DNA of 64,000 bases from Paracoccus lutimaris (GTDB lineage: Bacteria; Pseudomonadota; Alphaproteobacteria; Rhodobacterales; Rhodobacteraceae): NCBI RefSeq assembly GCF_003337565.1, contig NZ_QPJL01000002.1:124001-188000 (forward strand), given 5' to 3'. Positions within the stretch are counted from its first letter, which is position 1. Every line of letters begins with the position of its first letter. Below the pieces are notes generated by a model. It did no database searches. It was not told the origin of the DNA and saw nothing but the letters and a program-made list of their open reading frames with translations. Shown here piece after piece: positions 62,046-64,000 of this stretch. Position numbers and translations under genes: made by a program.

Positions 62046-63122
62046 ATGCAGCCGCTTTCCCGCCTTGTGCCCGTCCTTGCCGCCCTGTCGCTATGGGCGG
62101 GCGGAGCATGGGCGCAGGTCACGCAATTCGCCGCGCCTGCGGGACAGGGGCGCGAGCTGTCGATCTATTCCTCGCTGGACAACGATCTGGCAGCGCCGCT
62201 GATCGCGGCCTTTCAGCACCAGCGCCCCGACATCGCCATCCGCTATGAAAATCTGCTGACGACCCAGTTGCATGACCGCATCATGGCCGAGACCGATGCC
62301 GGCGGGCCGACCGCCGATTTCGCCTTTTCCTCGGCCATGGATCTGCAGGTCAAGCTGGCCAATGACGGCTATGCCCAAGGCGTGGTGACGCCCGATACCG
62401 CCACCTGGCCAGCCTGGGCGAACTGGCGCGACACCGCCTATGCGCTGACATTCGAGCCCGCCGTCTTTGCCTATCACAAGCCCAGCTTTGCCGGATCCGA
62501 ACCGCCCGCCACCCGCGCCGACCTGATGCGCTGGATGGCCGAGAACCCTGCCCGGGCAAAGGGCCGGATCGGCACCTATGACGTCACCCGCTCGGGCGTG
62601 GGCTATCTGTTTCTGGCCCGCGATCAGGAACTTTACCCCCAGATCTGGACCGTGGTCGAGGCGATGGGCCGGGCCGGGGTCCAGCAATTCCCCACCTCGG
62701 GCGAGCTGCTGGAGCGGATCGCCGATGGCCGGCTGGCACTGGGATACAACCTGCTGGGGTCCTATGCGGCGGAATGGGCGCGCCAGCATCCCGATGTCGG
62801 GCTGATCCTGCCGCGCGATTTCACCGTCGTCGTGTCGCGTGTGGGGGTGGTGCCCTCGGCGGCGCGGTCGCCCGATCTGGGCCGGGATTTTCTAGCCTAT
62901 ATGATGTCGCCCGAGGGGCAAAGCCTGCTGTCAGAGACGCTGCGCCTGTCGGCCGTCAGCCTTGAGGTGGCGGGCCAGACCAGCCCGGCGGGCGGGATGC
63001 AGGATCTGGCCGGGCTGCGGCTGAAGCCGGTGCCGGTCAGTCCCGGTCTGCTAGCCTATCTGGATCAGGCCACCCGCGCCAAGCTGCTGGCGCGCTGGAA
63101 CCGGGCCATTTCGGGGCAATAG
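62046..63122 (+). CDS. Periplasmic solute-binding protein in the tct locus
   Basis: A 358-residue extracellular solute-binding protein of the family 1 (Fe3+/iminobinding-like) type. The signal peptide is MQPLSRLVPVLAALSLWAGG with cleavage after AWAQ; then ELSIYSSLDNDLAAPLIAAF and VRLAYNLLGSY-like lobes (LALGYNLLGSYAAEW), ending with a helix. The ATG at 62046 is preferred to TTG at 62028. There are no ABC permease or ATPase genes with it. Its place divergent from tctDE suggests that it binds ligand for the TctE sensor, as an accessory protein, rather than for transport. The tricarboxylate-binding tctC gene follows. Confidence 0.85.
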   Translation: MQPLSRLVPVLAALSLWAGGAWAQVTQFAAPAGQGRELSIYSSLDNDLAAPLIAAFQHQRPDIAIRYENLLTTQLHDRIMAETDAGGPTADFAFSSAMDLQVKLANDGYAQGVVTPDTATWPAWANWRDTAYALTFEPAVFAYHKPSFAGSEPPATRADLMRWMAENPARAKGRIGTYDVTRSGVGYLFLARDQELYPQIWTVVEAMGRAGVQQFPTSGELLERIADGRLALGYNLLGSYAAEWARQHPDVGLILPRDFTVVVSRVGVVPSAARSPDLGRDFLAYMMSPEGQSLLSETLRLSAVSLEVAGQTSPAGGMQDLAGLRLKPVPVSPGLLAYLDQATRAKLLARWNRAISGQ

Positions 63123-63161
63123 CCCCCGGCATTTCCCCGCGTTCAAGTTTTTTCGCACCCA

Positions 63162-63177
63162 TGTCAGGTCCATGACA
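63162..63177. promoter_or_regulatory. Dyad TGTCA-N6-TGACA upstream of tctC
   Basis: A perfect five-base inverted pair, 149 bases before the tctC start codon and just after the solute-binding-protein gene. It is a candidate site for TctD. The rest of the 203-base gap shows no other recognised element. Confidence 0.35.
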
Positions 63178-63325
63178 GCTTTCTGTGGTGGAACTGTCCC
63201 CGGGGGCCGTCTGACGCGCACCCCGGAGGACCGTCCGCATTTTGGGAGAGATGCGGGCCACGACCATAAAAACGGACCAACCGGACGGGCGCGCGCCACG
63301 CGGCCCGCCGCTGCGGAGGAATACC

Positions 63326-64000
63326 ATGAAGCAATTCGTTCTTGCCGGCCTGTTTGCGGGGGCCGTCGCGCTGCCGGCCATGGCCGATTACACCATCATC
63401 GCCCCGGCCAATCCCGGCGGCGGCTGGGACCAGACCGCGCGCACCATGCAGACGGTGATGCAGGAAGACGGCATCAGCCCCTCGGTGCAGGTCCAGAACG
63501 TCCCCGGCGCCGGCGGCACCATCGGGCTGGCGCAATTCGCCAGCCAGAACAGCGGCAACGATCAGGCGCTGATCGTCGGCGGCTTTGTCATGGTCGGCGC
63601 CATCCTGACCAACAATTCGCCCGTCTCGCTGAAAGACGTGACCCCGATCGCGCGCCTGACCGGCGAATACGAGGCCGTCGTGGTCCCCGCCGCCTCGCCC
63701 ATTCAGGACATGAAGGGCCTGATCGAGGCGCTGAAGGTCGATCCCGGCGCAGTGAGCTGGGCCGGCGGCTCGGCAGGTGGCACCGACCATATCGCGGTCG
63801 GGCTGATCGCCAAGGCGGCGGGCGTCGACCCGACCAAGATCAACTACATCGCCTATTCCGGCGGCGGCGAGGCGCTGGCCGCCATTCTGGGCAATCAGGT
63901 GACGGCGGGCGTGTCCTCGCTGGGCGAGTTCGACGCACAGGTCAAGGCCGGCACGCTGCGCCTGCTGGCCGTTTCCGCGCCCGAGCGGATCGCGGGCGTC
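63326..64000 (+). CDS. tctC: Tripartite tricarboxylate transporter substrate-binding protein, 5' part
   Basis: The first 225 residues of a Bug/TctC-type periplasmic binding protein; the frame is open to the right edge, so it is cut by the window. It has a short signal peptide ([20 protein letters not shown]) and the family landmarks [32 protein letters not shown], and [20 protein letters not shown]. The protein binds citrate or another tricarboxylate for the TctAB membrane proteins, expected just downstream. GGAGGA lies five bases before the ATG. The tctDE pair and a solute-binding protein lie upstream. Confidence 0.95.
   Translation, partial: MKQFVLAGLFAGAVALPAMADYTIIAPANPGGGWDQTARTMQTVMQEDGISPSVQVQNVPGAGGTIGLAQFASQNSGNDQALIVGGFVMVGAILTNNSPVSLKDVTPIARLTGEYEAVVVPAASPIQDMKGLIEALKVDPGAVSWAGGSAGGTDHIAVGLIAKAAGVDPTKINYIAYSGGGEALAAILGNQVTAGVSSLGEFDAQVKAGTLRLLAVSAPERIAGV

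Overview
The window reads as a piece of chromosome from a high-GC alphaproteobacterium of the Rhodobacteraceae, most likely Paracoccus or a close relative. The grounds are the gene orders secA / parvulin-argJ-mutT, rnd-kdsD-lptC-lptA-lptB-hpf-ptsN and petP-petR, the very high GC with strong third-position bias, and a dispersed GGATATTTG...GAAGAAG intergenic repeat that I associate with this family. I found no rRNA, tRNA, CRISPR array, prophage or insertion sequence, and no clear pseudogene. Both ends cut genes: infB on the left and a tctC-type gene on the right.

Layout. 1-2.9 kb: end of infB, ada (alkylation repair) and a PEP mutase/isocitrate lyase family enzyme. 3-9 kb: a 43-residue conserved-looking small protein with its own promoter, then mutT-argJ-parvulin divergent from secA. 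9-11.7 kb: petR-petP regulators divergent from ilvE and a VOC protein. 11.7-16.7 kb: a small basic protein, then the housekeeping block ptsN, hpf, lptB, lptA, lptC, kdsD and rnd on the minus strand. 16.9-21.6 kb: a TonB-dependent receptor, then a beta-carbonic anhydrase paired with a SulP anion transporter. 21.6-23.5 kb: purU and folD. 23.7-31 kb: a large patatin-like phospholipase, an iron-type alcohol dehydrogenase divergent from a DeoR regulator, a LacI regulator, an FMN reductase and a small GNAT. 31-39.4 kb: pirin, a histidine-rich secreted protein, a secreted unknown, an acid phosphatase of the e(P4) type, a ring-cleaving-dioxygenase-like VOC protein with a divergent LysR, a luciferase-like oxidoreductase and a CPA2 cation/proton antiporter.

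39.4-44.3 kb is a potassium module: HutD-like protein, KdpE, a KdpD kinase that lacks the usual cytoplasmic N-terminal sensor domains, and a divergent kup gene. A KdpE-box-like pair of direct repeats lies between kdpD and kup. 44.3-52.6 kb is a tight minus-strand operon for 5-oxoproline (pyroglutamate)-type metabolism: an NRAMP-fold carrier without the metal motifs, PxpA, a DUF1445 protein, a PxpB-PxpC fusion, a biotin carboxylase fused to a biotin carrier domain, and an AbrB-type membrane protein, with a divergent GntR regulator. It resembles the Bacillus ycsFG-ycsI-kipI-kipA locus with a biotin carboxylase added, and it is the most interesting metabolic unit here.

52.6-64 kb: a glyoxalase-like protein, an HPP-CBS membrane protein, a small glycan cluster (family 2 glycosyltransferase, a Gfo/Idh/MocA oxidoreductase fused to a sugar epimerase, a membrane-anchored SGNH-like protein), a DUF475/TerC-type membrane protein, and a tricarboxylate-transport locus with TctE-TctD two-component genes, a solute-binding protein and the start of tctC.
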